From assembly GCA_003574785.1 (NCBI GenBank), contig QORU01000001.1, forward strand, positions 372,001 to 436,000: a DNA stretch of 64,000 bases, in the 5' to 3' direction. Source of the DNA: Taklimakanibacter deserti. GTDB lineage: Bacteria; Pseudomonadota; Alphaproteobacteria; Rhizobiales; Aestuariivirgaceae. Below, in pieces: positions 45,994-54,207 of the stretch. The notes under the pieces are model-generated. The model searched no databases and was not told where the DNA came from. It saw only the letters and a list, made by a program, of their open reading frames with translations. Made by a program: the position numbers and the translations under genes. Position 1 is the stretch's first letter, and each line of letters opens with the position of its first letter.

Positions 45994-46683
45994 ATGCTGG
46001 ACTACAGAGCGCACAAGCTCTACTGGCTGCTACGTGTCCCTCTGGTACTTGCCGTCATTGCTCTATCCTTTTTTCTGCTCTTCGCAGCTTTCGCGTATGC
46101 TCGGACCTTCAGTTACCCGACAATAGTCCAGTTCGGAATTGCCGTGGCGCTCTTCGAGCTTGGAGCGATTGCGCTGCAGATCGTTATCGCGATCCTATCG
46201 TGGGTGCTCCGAAAGATATTCTTCTTCCTGGTGGACGTTGTCCCAGCCGAAGGACGCAACAAGGAAGAGGCTGAGGACGTGCTAGTCCACGGTGACGCGA
46301 TCCGATACTTCGCGAAGCTCAAATATCAGCCGAGACGCTTCGACGACAATGACGAGGGAATGCTCATCAGGGCGACGAAGAAGTCGCAGGGCTGGATCGT
46401 GAGAACCCTCAGGTTCCTGAGTGGTGGTGAGAGTTCAACGCTATTCACATCCACCCCGCGTCAACGAATAGAGGTTATCGTTGACCAAGTACGAATGAGA
46501 CAGCATGACCGCGCCTCAGTCGCCACCTTTATGGATAATGAGCTTTTGCCATATCTGCGCCAGCAAGGCATATCGCCATCAGTGTTTGAACAGTTCTTAG
46601 CGTCGCAATTGGGGCGCTGGCTCGTCTATCGCTACACCGTCCTAATCATGCTCTTCGCAGTTGGCGCACTTTCCCAAACCTGA
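45994..46683 (+). CDS. Hypothetical membrane protein of the tRNA-Leu element
   Basis: 229 residues from ATG 45994 (TTG 45985 with upstream GGGGATGA is an alternative). The frame is open further upstream, but that part covers attachment-site DNA. Two strong membrane helices at about residues 14-36 and 47-71 are followed by a charged cytoplasmic part (about 75-205) and a C-terminal hydrophobic stretch. Not recognised. The next gene starts 14 bp after the stop, so it may be co-expressed with the HEPN-like module. Confidence 0.6.
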   Translation: MLDYRAHKLYWLLRVPLVLAVIALSFFLLFAAFAYARTFSYPTIVQFGIAVALFELGAIALQIVIAILSWVLRKIFFFLVDVVPAEGRNKEEAEDVLVHGDAIRYFAKLKYQPRRFDDNDEGMLIRATKKSQGWIVRTLRFLSGGESSTLFTSTPRQRIEVIVDQVRMRQHDRASVATFMDNELLPYLRQQGISPSVFEQFLASQLGRWLVYRYTVLIMLFAVGALSQT

Positions 46684-46696
46684 TGTGAGATAGATT

Positions 46697-46888
46697 ATGG
46701 CGACCTTCAAAGACATCATCGAGATCAGCGACACGCCGTGGAATCGAGCGGTGGAAGTGACCGTGATCGCACCAGACGGCCCGAACGTGCTGAACGTGCA
46801 GGAGTTGGCCGAGAAGGCGTGGCGGATGCCGAATAAGCAGGTCACGGTCGGCGAGGTGACCGTGAAAGTTCGAGCGTTCAGACGGTAA
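46697..46888 (+). CDS. Small unknown protein of the tRNA-Leu element
   Basis: 63 residues (MATFKDIIEISDTPWNRAVE at the start), apparently a small compact domain, not recognised. A diverged copy of its last 15 codons, including the stop, recurs at 47625-47669 immediately before the next but one gene. Each copy is followed within about 15 bases by a new gene start. The HEPN-like gene begins ten bases after this stop. Confidence 0.6.
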   Translation: MATFKDIIEISDTPWNRAVEVTVIAPDGPNVLNVQELAEKAWRMPNKQVTVGEVTVKVRAFRR

Positions 46889-46897
46889 GGGGAAGGC

Positions 46898-47608
46898 ATG
46901 ACTGAAAGCAAAATCGACAGACAGAAGCTACTGGCAATCTACGGTCGTCTGCGCGGCCTAGACGAGGCATTGAACTCATTGATGCGCGAAAGCGTCATCG
47001 ACGGTCACTATGCCGATGACTTGACCTCAATCGCTGACCAACTCGGCAAGGTTCTCCACGAGGACATGAGCCATTTTAGAGCGCCGCCAAACTCACAATG
47101 GGGTAACGATAGTGAAAGCTATACAAAGGTGAGTCATCTAAAGGGCCGCGTCATTCAAGCGCTGCGGTTTCTGGAGACAGGCTATCATTTGGGTGCCGAA
47201 GTCGTCGAGATTGGCACTCTGTACAACGCGATCAGAGACGAGGAATTACGGAGCCGGTGTGCTGACCTGTTATCTGCGCCCGGCAACTTTGACCGAGTCA
47301 TAAACCAAGCCACGCAAGTTTTGGAAGACAGGATTCGGCGAAAATGGAACCCGGGTTCTTCTCAGACGGGGCCGACACTTGTTCGGGCTGCTGTGCCTCA
47401 GACTCCGCAAACCGGTGCGCTAGTCGTGAGCGATAGCGCTGAGGAGCAAGAAGGGATCGGTCATATTGGTGCCGGTCTGATGCTGGCATTTCGCAATCCC
47501 ACGCACCACCATCTGACCGATAAATTCACAAGGGAGAACGCGCTGAAGGTGTGTGCGTTTGTGGACGAACTATTGCACATGATCGATGCAGCAAAGATTA
47601 AAAGCTAG
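46898..47608 (+). CDS. TIGR02391 (Ymh-like) family protein, probable HEPN-type nuclease domain
   Basis: 236 residues. The C-terminal half carries the pattern of the TIGR02391/Hypoth_Ymh family (GHIGAGLMLAFRNPTHHHLT, then ENALKVCAFVDELLHMID). The RNPTHH segment fits the R-x4-H motif of HEPN ribonucleases. The N-terminal half is helical and possibly regulatory. Related proteins occur in restriction and abortive-infection loci, so a defence role on this small island is a reasonable inference. Expression is probably coupled to the preceding 63-residue protein. Confidence 0.7.
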   Translation: MTESKIDRQKLLAIYGRLRGLDEALNSLMRESVIDGHYADDLTSIADQLGKVLHEDMSHFRAPPNSQWGNDSESYTKVSHLKGRVIQALRFLETGYHLGAEVVEIGTLYNAIRDEELRSRCADLLSAPGNFDRVINQATQVLEDRIRRKWNPGSSQTGPTLVRAAVPQTPQTGALVVSDSAEEQEGIGHIGAGLMLAFRNPTHHHLTDKFTRENALKVCAFVDELLHMIDAAKIKS

Positions 47609-47624
47609 GGCCGAAAGCGGGCAT

Positions 47625-47669
47625 ACGGTCGGCAAGGTGGCGGTGAAGGTGCGGGCGTTCAAGCGGTGA
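47625..47669 (+). pseudogene. Duplicated 3' end of the small 63-residue gene
   Basis: Matches 46844-46888 at 36 of 45 bases and preserves the reading frame and stop (VGKVAVKVRAFKR versus VGEVTVKVRAFRR). No start or upstream body remains. It sits 15 bases before the following gene, exactly as the intact copy sits before the HEPN-like gene, which points to past exchange of downstream modules or duplication followed by deletion. Confidence 0.65.
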
Positions 47670-47684
47670 GAGGGGAAAAAAGCA

Positions 47685-48581
47685 ATGAGTTGGACTGATT
47701 GGCTATGGTCTACAGGCGTCACGTGGCTGAGTTCAACCGGCCTGTCCATGGCTAGTATCCTAGCTGTCCTCTATTTTTTTCGAGACACGCTCGTTGTACC
47801 CTTCCTTTCCAAGAGCTTCGACGCGAAGCTCGAAACAAAGCTGGAACGTATCCGTTCAGAGCATAGAAAGAGCGAGGAAGCTTTTAGTGCTGATCTTCGC
47901 GCAAAGCAGGCTGAAATTGACTCCCTGCGGGGGGCGGCACTCACCGGCCTGACAAGTCGTCATATCGCCTTGGACAAGAGAAGAATAGAAGCCGTCGAAA
48001 AAACCTGGGCTTCTTTCATATCGGCTCGAAGGTTTTCGGGCTTCGCCCACATCATGACCATGATTAAATTTGAGGCTGCGGCTGAAGCAACTGAGCGGGA
48101 TGATACTGTAAGGGAGAAATTCGAGCGGTTTTTTAAGCCGTTTCAATTGGAGACGTTTGCACAAGATCAGGCTGCCGATAGCGAAATGCCTTTTCTCACG
48201 CCGCAGGCTTGGGCTCTGTATAATGCGTACAGAATGATTATTGCCGTCACCATCGTGCAAGCTCATGTGATCCGATTTGGAGTCGGAACTAAAATGATGA
48301 AGGAACAGCCCTTTGCTGATGTCGTGATACCGGTCCTGCCGCATCGAAAGGCATTTATCGAAAAGTTCGGCTTTGCCGCTGGTCCCCATCTGCTTTCCGA
48401 GATCGAAGGCCTGCTATTGAGTGAGCTTCGCACCATGCTGACCGGGCACGAGTCCGACAAGCAAAGTGCGCTACAAGCACAAGAGCTACTACGTTACACA
48501 AGTGCGCTTGGGCCTGCGCCAGTATCCGCCAACTCCATTCCGGAGGGATTTCGACAAGAGCCGCCTGATGCTGGCGTTTGA
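47685..48581 (+). CDS. Hypothetical protein with N-terminal membrane helix and coiled coil
   Basis: 298 residues, not recognised. One hydrophobic segment at about residues 18-38 is followed by a probable coiled coil (about 45-85, AKLETKLERIRSEHRKSEEA) and a helical C-terminal domain. Start ATG 47685 has GAGGGG nine bases upstream. It resembles membrane-anchored proteins common on small islands; function unknown. Confidence 0.6.
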   Translation: MSWTDWLWSTGVTWLSSTGLSMASILAVLYFFRDTLVVPFLSKSFDAKLETKLERIRSEHRKSEEAFSADLRAKQAEIDSLRGAALTGLTSRHIALDKRRIEAVEKTWASFISARRFSGFAHIMTMIKFEAAAEATERDDTVREKFERFFKPFQLETFAQDQAADSEMPFLTPQAWALYNAYRMIIAVTIVQAHVIRFGVGTKMMKEQPFADVVIPVLPHRKAFIEKFGFAAGPHLLSEIEGLLLSELRTMLTGHESDKQSALQAQELLRYTSALGPAPVSANSIPEGFRQEPPDAGV

Positions 48582-48844
48582 GTTCAGCCGTCCGAAAGCG
48601 TAAGGCTGGGCCTGACGCACTCCTGAAACATCAAGCCAGACCTTATTAGCCTGCACGGCCCTAGGATGAGCCGTGGCGGCCATCTGCCCTGACCCTTTCA
48701 GACAGCGCCCCGGAGCCGTGAGGCCGCCACCGCGAGGCTGAGCCAGCGGGCGAAGGCCTATCCCGACCTTATTCGGGGATATTCCAAGGGAGGCTGAGTA
48801 TTGATAGATAGGGAAAGACAAATCGCCATGCGGGAGGGTGGGTA

Positions 48845-49183
48845 ATGCGATTGGTTCTGATAGGAGTTTTCGCGGCCATCGGAAGCGCTCAATGTTTGGC
48901 ACAAGAGGAAGTTGGAACTATTGCCGGTGCCGGATGGGTGCCGTGCGCTGAGTTTGCACAGTTGTACCAGCAGAACCCAAAAGACACTGAGACCTATTAT
49001 TTTGCGTGGGCTCAAGGTTACATGACGGGCTTAAACGACTCTGCAGTGTTCAGCCGGAAGAATCTACGTGGGTGGCGACTTGAACAGCAGAAGCAACACA
49101 TCAGGGCGTTTTGCGACAAGCATCCTCTGCAAAATGTCGTATTTGCCGTAAGAGATTTGTACAGCGAACTGCCTGCACGGTGA
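48845..49183 (+). CDS. Small exported protein
   Basis: 112 residues with a signal peptide (RLVLIGVFAAIGSAQCLAQ). The mature part contains an AWAQGYMTGLND segment and two Cys (CAEF and FCDKHP). The spacing resembles Rap1a/Tai-like or similar small periplasmic proteins with a Gly-rich helix and a Cys-Pro-like element, but I am not sure of this. The 263 bases before it hold no convincing gene. Confidence 0.55.
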   Translation: MRLVLIGVFAAIGSAQCLAQEEVGTIAGAGWVPCAEFAQLYQQNPKDTETYYFAWAQGYMTGLNDSAVFSRKNLRGWRLEQQKQHIRAFCDKHPLQNVVFAVRDLYSELPAR

Positions 49184-49194
49184 GGTTGGGGCAG

Positions 49195-49683
49195 TTTTCC
49201 TCACCGATGGAGCCCTGGGCCATTGCGCACTGGCGTTGGCGCATAGGGGCTCCAGCCGAACGCAGGCCGCCTTGTCAACTGGAGCCGAAGCTCCTGTCCT
49301 TCTGCCGTCGCTGGGAGGCAGCTGACCGCAAGGCTGGCCTTGCCAATGTCATCAGCGGCAAGATGCGCGGCGATTGGGATGGGATACGAACCCGCACCCC
49401 TTGGTCCCGAGTGATCCAAGCGGCCGGGCTCCATGCCGACAAGATGGTCGGCGGCAAGCTGCGGCGAAGCAGCGATGTGACGCCGCACACGCTTCGGCAC
49501 ACTTGCGTGACATGGGCGCTATGGGAGGGCAGGGGCGTGTTCAAGGCGGCTGAAATCGCGGGCATGTCTCCTGAGATGGTCCTCGCCACCTACGGCCACC
49601 ATGAATCAGCCTCGGCCGAATACCAGCGCCAGAAGGCCGTGCGCATGGAAGGTGCACTGAAGCTCGTCGGTGCGAAGAAATAG
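49195..49683 (+). pseudogene. Tyrosine recombinase (phage-type integrase), C-terminal remnant
   Basis: The frame preserves the C-terminal catalytic half: TPHTLRHTCVTWALWEG with the H-x-x-R box, GMSPEMVLATYGHHES with the third-box His, and AEYQRQ with the likely nucleophilic Tyr. The N-terminal arm and core-binding domains and the first catalytic Arg are gone; recognisable similarity starts near 49270. It lies 70 bp from the tRNA-Leu 3' end, the usual place for an integrase of a tRNA-targeting element. It cannot be active as it stands. Confidence 0.8.
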
Positions 49684-49753
49684 CTTCCAACTCTGCCCCC
49701 AACAGCAAAAGGCTAGGCATCAACAGCTGGGCTTTTCTTTCGAAATATCAAGG

Positions 49754-49818
49754 TGGTGCCCCCTCCCGGGATCGAACCGGGACGCCTTGTGGGCTCAGGA
49801 TTTTAAGTCCTGTGCGTC
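49754..49818 (-). repeat. Right att-type copy inside the intact tRNA-Leu gene
   Basis: Exact 65-bp match to 45706-45770. Because the integrating element carried an identical 3' end, the tRNA gene on this side stays complete. Confidence 0.9.
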
Positions 49819-49839
49819 TACCAATTCCGCCAAGGGGGC
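49754..49839 (-). tRNA. tRNA-Leu(UAA)
   Basis: 86 bases on the minus strand including an encoded CCA (49754-49756). The acceptor GCCCCCT pairs with AGGGGGC and the discriminator is A. The anticodon stem is CAGGA/TCCTG with loop CTTAAAA, anticodon TAA. A long variable arm is present, as expected for Leu. The T-arm is CCCGGTTCGATCCCGGG. It is the attachment target of the element to its left. Confidence 0.95.
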
Positions 49840-49896
49840 CTGGGCCGACCTTCTAGCGCGACCTCCCGAAACGGGAAACCGCTTTATGTCAGGGGT

Positions 49897-51333
49897 TCAT
49901 AGCATGGGGCGAGGGACGAGGCCGAGCGTCTCGCGCCGCATCCAGCGCGGCACCATCAGCGCGCTCACCGCGGCAAGGCCGGCGGCGAGGCCGATCCACA
50001 CGCCCGTTCCGCGCAAATCGGTGAACTGCGACAGATAATAGCTGAGCGGCAGGCCGATGCCCCAATAGCCCATGGCGGCATAGAGCATCGGGATGCGCGT
50101 GTCATGCAGCCCGCGCAGCATGCCGGCGGCCAGAACCTGCGCGCCATCGAAGATCTGGAAGACCGCCGCGACGATGAGGAACGACGTGGCCAGCGCCAGC
50201 ACCGGCAGATTGCCGTCCAGGCGGATGTCGAGGAAGAGGCCGATGAGGACGTGCGGAATGGCGAGCATCAGCGTCGCGGTGACGACCATGAAGCCGGTGC
50301 CGAGGATGAAGGCGCTCCAGCCCGCCCGCGTGGCGGCCAACGGGTCGCTCGCGCCAAAGGCAAGGCCGACCCGCACCGTCGCCGCCTGGGCCATCCCCAA
50401 GGGCGTCATGAAGGCGATGGCCACGACCTGGATGGCGATGGCATGCGCGGCAAGCTCCGCCTCGCCGAGCCAGCCCATGAGGAAAGCGGCGGCATTGAAG
50501 GCCGTGGTCTCGAAGGCGATGATCGCGCCGATGGGCAGGCCCAGCGCCCAGATCGCCTTGAAGCGCGACCAGTCGGCCTGCCAGAAGCGGCCCAGCACAT
50601 GATAGCGGCGGAAGCGCCGGTCGAGCGTGACGACCGCGGCCAACCCCGCGAACATGAGAAAGGTGGTGATGGCGCTGGCAATCCCTGAGCCGGCAATGCC
50701 GAGCTCAGGAAACCCCCAATTGCCGAAGATGAGCAGCCAGTTGCCGAGCGCATTGAACGCGATCCCGGCAATGGCGATGATGAAGGCCCATTGCGGGCGC
50801 TCCAAGCCTGAGATGAAGAAGCGCAAGACCACGTAACCGAGAAAGGACGGCAGCGCCCACACAAGGGCGCGCAGATAGCGGGCGGCTTCCGCCGTGAGCG
50901 CCGGATCCTGGCCAATGGCGATCAGGAATTTGTCGCCATGCCAGAGCAGCAGGATCGCCGGGATCGAGACGGCGACCGCGCTCCACAGGCCCTGGCGCAC
51001 GATGCGCCTGATCTCGCGCACCTCATGCCGGCGCGCGCCCTTTTCGCGCGCCACCATCGGTGCGACCGCGCTTACGAGGCCGAAGGCGAAGAAGGTGAAG
51101 GTGTGATAGAGGTTTACCGCGAGCGAGCTTGCGGCCAGAGCCTGCGCTCCAAGCCGGCCGATGAACAGCACATCGGTGACGATCATCGCGGTCTGGGCCA
51201 TGTTGGTCAGGACCATGGGCCAGGCGAGTTGCAATGTCGCGACGAAGTTCCCCGTCCAGCTCTGGCCTGCGAAATCTGGGGCCCGACGCGGGAAAGCGTC
51301 CGCTATTGCGATTTTGTCCTGGGCCCCCTCCAT
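49897..51333 (-). CDS. MATE-family efflux transporter (NorM-like)
   Basis: 478 residues with twelve hydrophobic segments in two similar halves ([27 protein letters not shown] near residue 33; [28 protein letters not shown] near residue 265). This inner-membrane multidrug/Na+ or H+ antiporter family exports cationic drugs and metabolites. Stand-alone gene; substrate unknown. Confidence 0.9.
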   Translation of the reverse strand: MEGAQDKIAIADAFPRRAPDFAGQSWTGNFVATLQLAWPMVLTNMAQTAMIVTDVLFIGRLGAQALAASSLAVNLYHTFTFFAFGLVSAVAPMVAREKGARRHEVREIRRIVRQGLWSAVAVSIPAILLLWHGDKFLIAIGQDPALTAEAARYLRALVWALPSFLGYVVLRFFISGLERPQWAFIIAIAGIAFNALGNWLLIFGNWGFPELGIAGSGIASAITTFLMFAGLAAVVTLDRRFRRYHVLGRFWQADWSRFKAIWALGLPIGAIIAFETTAFNAAAFLMGWLGEAELAAHAIAIQVVAIAFMTPLGMAQAATVRVGLAFGASDPLAATRAGWSAFILGTGFMVVTATLMLAIPHVLIGLFLDIRLDGNLPVLALATSFLIVAAVFQIFDGAQVLAAGMLRGLHDTRIPMLYAAMGYWGIGLPLSYYLSQFTDLRGTGVWIGLAAGLAAVSALMVPRWMRRETLGLVPRPML

Positions 51334-51485
51334 GATGCGGTCAAACTAGCGGTTTCCGCCCGCCGCCGCTATCGTTGCTTCGGCGCGATGCCGCCATGCA
51401 AGGTTGTACGCGGCGCATGGCTGAAACATTGCGCAACCTTGCCGGCTGAGGCATGATTCGGCGCATATATCTGACGGAGTTCGGG

Positions 51486-52796
51486 ATGAATGCGCCTCTG
51501 ATCGATGACATCGATGCAGCCCTTGCCAAAGCGTCCGAGCGCTTCCTCGCGGCGCGGCCGAAGACGCGGGCGCTGCAGGATGAGGCGAAAACCGTGATGC
51601 CGGGCGGCAATACGCGCACAGTGCTCTTCACCGCCCCCATTCCGATCCGCATCGCCAAGGCGGACGGGGCGGTCCTCACCGATGTCGACGGGCATTCCTA
51701 TGTCGATCTCCTCGGCGAATATTCCGCCGGCCTTTACGGCCATTCGCATCCGCGCATCGCGAGTGCCGTCGGCGATGCCTTGACGATGGGCATCAATATC
51801 GGCGCCCATCATGGGCTCGAGGTGCAATTCGCGAAGGCCGTGACCCGGCGCTTCGGCCTCGACCTGGTGCGCTTCACCAATTCCGGCACCGAGGCCAATA
51901 TGATGGCGCTGGGTGCCGCGCGCAGCTTCACCAAGCGATCGAAGATCCTAGGGATCAGGGGCGGCTATCACGGCGGCACGCTCTATTTCACCCCAGGCGG
52001 AATGCCGGTGAACGCGCCCTACGATATCGTGCTGGCGCCCTTCAACGACATCGCCGGCACGCGGAAGCTCATTGCCGAGCATGCGGAAAGTCTCGCCGCA
52101 ATCATTATCGAGCCGATGATGGGTGGCGCCGGCTGCCTTCCCGCCGATATTGACTACCTCGAGATGCTGCGCGCGGAGAGCGAAGCGCGCGGCATCATCC
52201 TCATCTTCGATGAGGTGATGACCTCGAGGCTGGCGCCCCACGGCCTTGCCGCGAAGCTCGGCATCACGCCCGACCTCAAGACGCTCGGCAAATATATCGG
52301 CGGCGGCATGTCCTTCGGCGCCTTCGGCGGCAGGCGCGACATCATGGAGCAGTTCGATCCGACCCGGCCGCAATTCCTGCCGCATGCCGGCACCTTCAAC
52401 AACAACACGCTGACCATGACCGCGGGGTTCGCGGCGCTGAGCGAGATCTTCACGCCGCAAGCCTGCCTCGACCTCAACCGGCGGGGCGATGCCTTGCGCG
52501 ACAGGCTCAACGATCTCTTCATGCGCTATCAGGTGAAGCTCAAGGCCACCGGCATCGGATCGCTCATCAATCTGCATCCGCTGTCGGGCGAGGTCGGAAC
52601 GCCCGATGACGTCGGCAAGGCCGATCCGCGCCTGCGCCAGCTTCTCTATCTCGATCTCCTGGAAGAGGGCTATTACGTCGCCGGCCGCGGCTATATGGCC
52701 CTGTCGCTGGTGGTGAGCGATGAACATTGCGACGGTTTCTGCGCCGCGATCGAGCGGATCGTCACGGCACGCCGGCATCTCTTCCAGCCCAAATGA
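51486..52796 (+). CDS. Class-III aminotransferase (glutamate-1-semialdehyde aminomutase-like)
   Basis: 436 residues from ATG 51486 (GGAG eight bases upstream); an in-frame ATG at 51453 adds 11 residues. The fold-type-I PLP enzyme has PLP Lys in TLGKYIGGGMSFGAFGG and Asp in LIFDEVMTSR. The N-terminal block AKTVMPGGNTRTVLF is typical of GSA-aminomutase-like transaminases outside haem synthesis. The HIT gene starts at the overlapping ATGA, so the two form an operon. Substrate unknown. Confidence 0.87.
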   Translation: MNAPLIDDIDAALAKASERFLAARPKTRALQDEAKTVMPGGNTRTVLFTAPIPIRIAKADGAVLTDVDGHSYVDLLGEYSAGLYGHSHPRIASAVGDALTMGINIGAHHGLEVQFAKAVTRRFGLDLVRFTNSGTEANMMALGAARSFTKRSKILGIRGGYHGGTLYFTPGGMPVNAPYDIVLAPFNDIAGTRKLIAEHAESLAAIIIEPMMGGAGCLPADIDYLEMLRAESEARGIILIFDEVMTSRLAPHGLAAKLGITPDLKTLGKYIGGGMSFGAFGGRRDIMEQFDPTRPQFLPHAGTFNNNTLTMTAGFAALSEIFTPQACLDLNRRGDALRDRLNDLFMRYQVKLKATGIGSLINLHPLSGEVGTPDDVGKADPRLRQLLYLDLLEEGYYVAGRGYMALSLVVSDEHCDGFCAAIERIVTARRHLFQPK

Positions 52797-53266
52797 CGCA
52801 AGGCTGCATCATCTGCTCGGGCATCAGGGGCGATGAGGCGCTCAGCCGCACCGAAGTGTGGCGCAACGATCTGTGGCGATTGACCTTGTCGCTCGACGCC
52901 GAAGTTCTGGGCTTCGCCTATCTCGAGCCCATCCGGCACATCGCCAACATCGCCGAGCTCGACGGGCCGGAAGCGGCAAGCTTCGGCGCGACCATCGCCA
53001 AGGTGAGCCGGGTGCTGAAAGCGGCGACCGCCGCCGAGATCGTCTATGTCTATATCTTCGGCGACGATGTCGCGCATCTGCACGCGCATCTCGCCCCGCA
53101 TCGCCGAGGCGATGCGCTCAACAGCCAGATGATCAGAGGCGAGATCGTCTCGGAGAAGCAGCCCAACGGGTTCGAGCGTTTCTTCAGCCGCGAATTCCCG
53201 GCGCTGCCCGAGGCCGAGCAGCGCCGCATCGCCGAGATCGTGCGGCGTGATCTCGCCGGCCAATAG
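52793..53266 (+). CDS. HIT-family protein
   Basis: 157 residues from ATG 52793, overlapping the aminotransferase stop by 4 bp. The histidine triad reads HLHAHLAPH near residue 102. An N-terminal CIIC segment resembles zinc-binding HIT proteins. Family members hydrolyse dinucleoside polyphosphates or nucleoside phosphoramidates. Function with the aminotransferase is unclear. Confidence 0.85.
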   Translation: MTQGCIICSGIRGDEALSRTEVWRNDLWRLTLSLDAEVLGFAYLEPIRHIANIAELDGPEAASFGATIAKVSRVLKAATAAEIVYVYIFGDDVAHLHAHLAPHRRGDALNSQMIRGEIVSEKQPNGFERFFSREFPALPEAEQRRIAEIVRRDLAGQ

Positions 53267-53290
53267 AAATGCGACAACTCTAACCCGGTT

Positions 53291-53455
53291 TCCCCCTCTC
53301 CCGTTGCGAAGCAATGGGAGAGGGTGCCAGAAGGGCGGGTGAGGGCTCTTTGCCTCAGCAACGATTACTCGTTGAGATCAGAACATGCTGCACGAAAGAG
53401 CCCTCATCCGGCCTGTCGGCCACCTTCTCCCACGCTCCGCGCGGGAGAAGGGGAA
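53291..53455. repeat. Mosaic of intergenic palindromic repeats
   Basis: Three hairpins fill the 215-bp gap before the oxygenase gene. The first is 53294-53307 with 53311-53324, CCCTCTCCCGTTGC arms with one G-U pair. The second is 53341-53350 with 53396-53405, perfect GAGGGCTCTT arms that enclose a smaller CAACGA/TCGTTG hairpin. The third is 53423-53431 with 53443-53451, CCTTCTCCC arms. This is the style of the interspersed mosaic elements found between convergent genes in Rhizobiales; it may also terminate transcription. Confidence 0.65.
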
Positions 53456-53481
53456 ACTATAACGAGGCATACGCGCACTCG

Positions 53482-54207
53482 TTACTCGGCATCGTGGAAG
53501 ATGATGCCGAGCGTGTGGCGCTGGCCGGAGCGCAGGCGGCTCACGCCATGGCGCAGATTGACCCGATAGACGCCGCGCGTGCCCTGGACGGGCCGGTGGT
53601 GCACCGGGAAGACCACGCCATCGCCCTGGCGCAAGGGCGGCACCTCGGCGCGCGATTGCATCCGGGGACGCTGCTCGGTCAGGACGAACTCGCCGCCCGA
53701 AAAATCCTTGCCCGGCTCCGACAGGAGGATGGCGACCTGGAGCGGAAAGACCAGCGCGCCATAGATGTCCTGATGAAGGCAGTTATAGTCGCCTTCGCCA
53801 TAGTGCAGGAGGAGCGGGGTCGGGCGGCGCTGGCCGGCCTTGTGGCAGCGCGCGATGAAAGCGGCATGTTCTTCCGGATAGCGTGGCGTCTCGCCCAACG
53901 CCTCGTTCCAGCGATTGGCGATCAGGGCCAAGGGCGCATAGAGGGCCTCGCGCAGTGATGCGATCATCGGCGGCAGGGGATAGGCGAAGTATTTGTATTC
54001 GCCGCGGCCAAAACCATGCCGGCTCATGACGACGCGGCTGCGGAATTGCTCATCGTCGGGATAGGCCGCGGCGAGCTTGCGGCATTCATCGGCGGTGAGC
54101 AGGTTCGCGATGAGGGCGCAGCCATGCTTGTCGAGCTCGGCGCCGAGCGCCGGCCAGTCGCGCATCGCGACGCGCTTCGCCAGGGAGGAGGGAAGGGCGT
54201 CGGTCAT
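53482..54207 (-). CDS. 2-oxoglutarate/Fe(II)-dependent oxygenase
   Basis: 241 residues with the double-stranded beta-helix fold of the prolyl-4-hydroxylase-like group. Iron ligands are His and Asp in CLHQDIYGALVFPL near residue 145 and a distal His in RVNLRHGVSRL, followed by the 2OG-binding Arg. The gene overlaps the Ogt gene by 4 bp. Such pairs occur in alkylation-response loci, so an AlkB-analogous or protein-hydroxylating repair role is inferred, though sequence similarity to AlkB itself is not evident. Confidence 0.83.
   Translation of the reverse strand: MTDALPSSLAKRVAMRDWPALGAELDKHGCALIANLLTADECRKLAAAYPDDEQFRSRVVMSRHGFGRGEYKYFAYPLPPMIASLREALYAPLALIANRWNEALGETPRYPEEHAAFIARCHKAGQRRPTPLLLHYGEGDYNCLHQDIYGALVFPLQVAILLSEPGKDFSGGEFVLTEQRPRMQSRAEVPPLRQGDGVVFPVHHRPVQGTRGVYRVNLRHGVSRLRSGQRHTLGIIFHDAE

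Larger units (their letters stand above)
45706..49753. mobile_element. 4-kb integrative element remnant at tRNA-Leu(UAA)
   Basis: The element is bounded by 65-bp perfect direct repeats of the tRNA-Leu 3' part. It contains a decayed tyrosine integrase right beside the intact tRNA and five low-GC accessory genes (32 of 60 G+C in 46921-46980). Gene order is unknown membrane protein, small protein, HEPN-like protein, coiled-coil protein, small exported protein, integrase fragment. No transfer or replication genes are present, so it is immobile unless served in trans. Confidence 0.8.

Noticed and set aside
48582..48844. Possible gene in the 263-bp gap of the tRNA-Leu element
   Set aside because: No frame shows a start with ribosome site or a recognisable composition; it may be rearranged debris.
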